From positions 1 to 43,911 of the IMG/VR virus record IMGVR_UViG_3300029985_000005: a stretch of DNA of 43,911 nucleotides. One strand, given 5' to 3'. The stretch is from a virus. Positions 42,801 to 43,911 of this stretch are shown piece by piece. The position numbers and the translations under genes were made by a program. Each line of letters opens with the position of its first letter. Within the stretch, counting starts at the first letter, position 1. The notes under the pieces were generated by a model. That model saw only the letters and a list, made by a program, of their open reading frames with translations. It was not told the origin of the DNA and ran no database searches.

Positions 42801-43055
42801 ACCGTTGACGTATATTCCCGTCAGTGCTCCGGTCGTTGCAAGCGTGCAAGGCGCTTTCGGGCTTAACCCTGATATAACTGCGTTGAGTTGTTGAAATGTA
42901 ACCGCTTGTAACGCTAGCGTTGCGTCTGCGTTGAGTATCAAATTTCCTGTCATCGTGCCGCCGGTCAGTGGCAGATAACCCGGCAGAATTGGCGAACCGC
43001 CGTACGGCACGTTAAAAACTGCTAACCATTTTATAAATTCGCTGGCTGAGATCAT
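39870..43055 (-). CDS. large tail fibre/spike protein
   Basis: 1061 residues from the ATG at 43055, which overlaps the preceding stop (ATGA); a GTG at 43067 would add four. YLPLTGGTMTGNLILN is the fibre N-terminal repeat; VLMKDQAGANQLQNGIYTV...WTRAIDYNTSAEMAAGTYTIIESGT is a common fibre domain; then GGTGFSTYTDGQILVG and several beta repeats such as LNTSGNVGIGDPSPATSLSVPGNF. The C-terminus is Gly/Ser/Asn-rich beta. No chaperone peptidase motif is evident. Host receptor binding is the likely role. Confidence 0.88.
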   Translation of the reverse strand: MISASEFIKWLAVFNVPYGGSPILPGYLPLTGGTMTGNLILNADATLALQAVTFQQLNAVISGLSPKAPCTLATTGALTGIYVNGVSGVGATFTFTATGSQTIDGFTTVLGYRVLMKDQAGANQLQNGIYTVSTLGGTGIQEVWTRAIDYNTSAEMAAGTYTIIESGTLNAGTMWYQTTTGTIVVGTSPILFTRANYFMAGNGIGITGNVLSAVINTTNLKFTAAAINTIQDIATTSSPQFAGLELGGSSSGLISILPQATAGTYNFNLPVTAGVAGYLLASGGGSAAPMTWTAIPLVSSIGGTGFSTYTDGQILVGQTSSTNLIKGSIGAGTGIGVSFNPSTGAFTISNTGTIGGITAVSGTANQVSVSTTSGVATVSLPANVYITNSLLVGGSSILTYIGLQVISTISSAAGTIALGLDVEPIFNCNSVTYVAGQYTAIRLSPPSGQTYTTAYGHWIDSGSLAGSGSITTSYGLYCSIQTAGTTRYTAYFQQGGVDIATTAKPTPNYSLNVGVQTARYANIVLSGNSMDANSSTDGIALMMAHNATGNRQLAIVDSTQTGSSSTNGMIRIQPNSGIIDYISTDLGTPKKITIGYTAGVYIPGVLGINTGLPDANSFLDVNGNINSTGFSVGGTGSNAYLIFEVFGRDNLEMFWDCYYNGTSIISNSSNGNFRFAKTSNLFEIDYSSTTAGSAISFLTGITLNTSGNVGIGDPSPATSLSVPGNFQVGFASGTVTSANGGAVSGKFGVGLSAPSAKFHVFDASSVPSGEIGSILLSGTTTSAPGIPRLAMGVNYSASAMNYAWIQAVENGVVGRPLILQGEGGTGNVVAIGSTSFVNSAVLSLFSSGNNAGFLMPLNSAPYTNISSPPTGLEVFNSLWGLPYFYNGSAWLGTAGLSFLETVSVTGGTVASITFTQSTALPITQFNTILILFQNLLPVSGGNALGILLSNNLGSSFLTSGYTGGVTSNNTGGGSTTWSNSSSTSSIILSAGFANAGAAAGHLFIRNLNYGTVQISGSITQGGVLYLVNCTQATAGINSFKVFFNSGNINTAVFTIYGMLGL

Positions 43056-43234
43056 TGTTTCACCCACCCAGAAATAACGGTTATGTTCGTTCCGTTGTTC
43101 GTAAAGGTCTGTTGATAGGTATTCCCGACATACACGACTTGAATGTATGAGACGAAAGAACCTGAATAAGTTATATTTTGCGTAAGTGCATCCAGTGGCA
43201 GCATGACGCCGTCACTTGCCAAAACCGTCAACAT
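43052..43234 (-). CDS. small protein between TerS and tail fibre
   Basis: 60 residues. AAGGAG lies 9 bases before the ATG, the start overlaps the TerS gene and the stop overlaps the fibre start (ATGA), which together make it a real gene despite its size. Beta-rich sequence (ITYSGSFVSYIQVVYVGNTYQQTFTNN) resembles small fibre-associated proteins. No family recognised. Confidence 0.7.
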   Translation of the reverse strand: MLTVLASDGVMLPLDALTQNITYSGSFVSYIQVVYVGNTYQQTFTNNGTNITVISGWVKQ

Positions 43235-43634
43235 CGAAAAGCTCTCCTTGCATGATTTTTTGGTAAAGTCTGGATGCTTCGTTCGGATCGTTGAGATCGT
43301 TGAAGTTTACAGTTATCCCATTGTATATTTTATTTTTTAATTTTTCATCAGCAGTTTGTAAATCTTCAAATTTACCCACGGTTTTCAAATAGTACATGAT
43401 CGCTTTGAGATCACCGCCTTTAGCACGATCTAACAGTTTTCCTGCCACTTCACTGATCGCTAATGCTCTTCCACGCGCGAATGTGAGCCCGATTTTTGGG
43501 TATTTAGATTTTACGTCTTCCCATTGCTGCATGCTCACTTCGTAGTAGTCAGCGATCTGATTTTCAGTTAATCCACGACCTGCGAGCAATTTCACATCTT
43601 CAAGAAAACTCGGTCTTTCGAAAAATGAAGTCAT
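43212..43634 (-). CDS. terS: terminase small subunit
   Basis: 140 residues from the ATG at 43634 (AAGGACTAAA upstream); an in-frame ATG at 43658 lacks a site. HTH segment: DVKLLAGRGLTENQIADYYEVSMQQWEDVKSKYP, then IGLTFARGRALAISEVAGKLLDRAKGGDLKAIMYYLKT, typical of phage TerS. First gene of the leftward late operon, next to the junction control region where packaging-site recognition would be expected. Confidence 0.82.
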   Translation of the reverse strand: MTSFFERPSFLEDVKLLAGRGLTENQIADYYEVSMQQWEDVKSKYPKIGLTFARGRALAISEVAGKLLDRAKGGDLKAIMYYLKTVGKFEDLQTADEKLKNKIYNGITVNFNDLNDPNEASRLYQKIMQGELFDVDGFGK

Positions 43635-43784
43635 TTTAGTCCTTATCGAACATATCATGCGTAATATTAAAACATATCCACGCTGGAATCGCTATACATA
43701 CAAGATAATAGACCAAAGTGTCGTTTTCTGTTCAAAAGTTGCTGAATTTTTTATGCTCAAAAAAATCATAGCGAGCACTATACA
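43635..43784. promoter_or_regulatory. gene-free leader of the late operon
   Basis: No gene. A weak leftward promoter candidate has TTGAAC (complement of 43730-43735) and TATTAT (complement of 43705-43710) with a long 19-bp spacer. CGCTATACAT (43690-43699) recurs inverted as ATGTATAGCG at 21-30. CGAGCA-N7-TGCTCG (43772-43790) is a small hairpin across the repeat boundary. Confidence 0.4.
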
Positions 43785-43911
43785 TGCTCGTTATTTTTAC
43801 AGCGATGTATAGCGTATTTGTAGCATAAATATCACACTAAACAGCGATAGTTGAACATATTGTACGTTTTTTTAGATTAATATTTTTACAATTGTTCAAA
43901 AAATATGATAA
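43785..43911. repeat. 127-bp exact direct terminal repeat, right copy
   Basis: Identical to positions 1-127. Joining the copies gives a circle of 43,784 bases and unites the TerS leader with the repeat-rich region upstream of the gene at 693. Confidence 0.95.

Noticed and set aside
39870-43055. Diversity-generating retroelement or intramolecular chaperone fibre
   Set aside because: No reverse transcriptase, template/variable repeat pair or peptidase S74-like C-terminal motif is visible.
1-43911. tRNA genes, integrase, attachment site, CRISPR array
   Set aside because: No cloverleaf-forming stretch, recombinase motif or regularly spaced repeat was recognised; a tRNA scan would settle the first point.

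Overview
The window is the complete genome of an uncultivated tailed phage with a contractile tail (myovirus morphology). The first 127 bases recur exactly as the last 127, so the contig closes into a circle of 43,784 unique bases. The DNA is AT-rich. An overlapping inner/outer spanin pair and a GH108-type endolysin point to a Gram-negative host. I see no integrase, transposase, CRISPR array, tRNA or rRNA gene, so there is no sequence evidence for lysogeny.

Layout. (1) About 0.84 kb without genes spans the circular junction (43635-43784 joined to 1-692). It holds clustered octamers and nested inverted repeats and looks like an origin or control region. (2) A leftward replication block (1069-6039) encodes an SF2 helicase, a VRR-NUC nuclease, a small Cys protein, a TetR-like HTH protein and a primase/SF3-type helicase resembling NrS-1 primase-polymerases. 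(3) A divergent control region at 6058-6100 has two palindromic operators over opposing promoters. (4) A rightward early/middle operon (6121-16607) holds many small unknown proteins, several Cys-rich, then a Cas4-like DUF2800 nuclease, a gp2.5/DUF2815-like ssDNA-binding protein, a ribbon-helix-helix protein and a family A DNA polymerase. (5) A long leftward late operon (43634 down to 16595) runs TerS, tail fibre, TerL, portal, MuF, protease/scaffold, cement, capsid, neck, sheath, tube, frameshifted tail chaperone, tape measure, baseplate, collar-type fibre, endolysin, holin and spanins.

The standout is at 33969-34907. The MuF minor head protein carries a 313-residue intein inside its conserved GHPIN|CRC motif. 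The usual endonuclease slot has no LAGLIDADG or HNH domain on the intein strand. Instead the opposite strand encodes a 286-residue protein with helix-turn-helix regions and a PD-(D/E)XK nuclease core, lying wholly inside the intein and codon-aligned antisense to it. It reads as a two-strand mobile element: protein splicing on one strand, a candidate homing endonuclease on the other.

Other notable points: a beta-rich module shared by the sheath, baseplate J and collar fibre; two canonical -1 slippery heptamers in the tail chaperone; a 15-bp perfect hairpin between convergent transcription units; a repeated promoter pattern (TTGAC-N5-CGT) and a repeated ribosome-binding leader in the early genes; and a large tail fibre placed between the two terminase genes. 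Functions are inferred from motifs recognised by eye; no database search was run.
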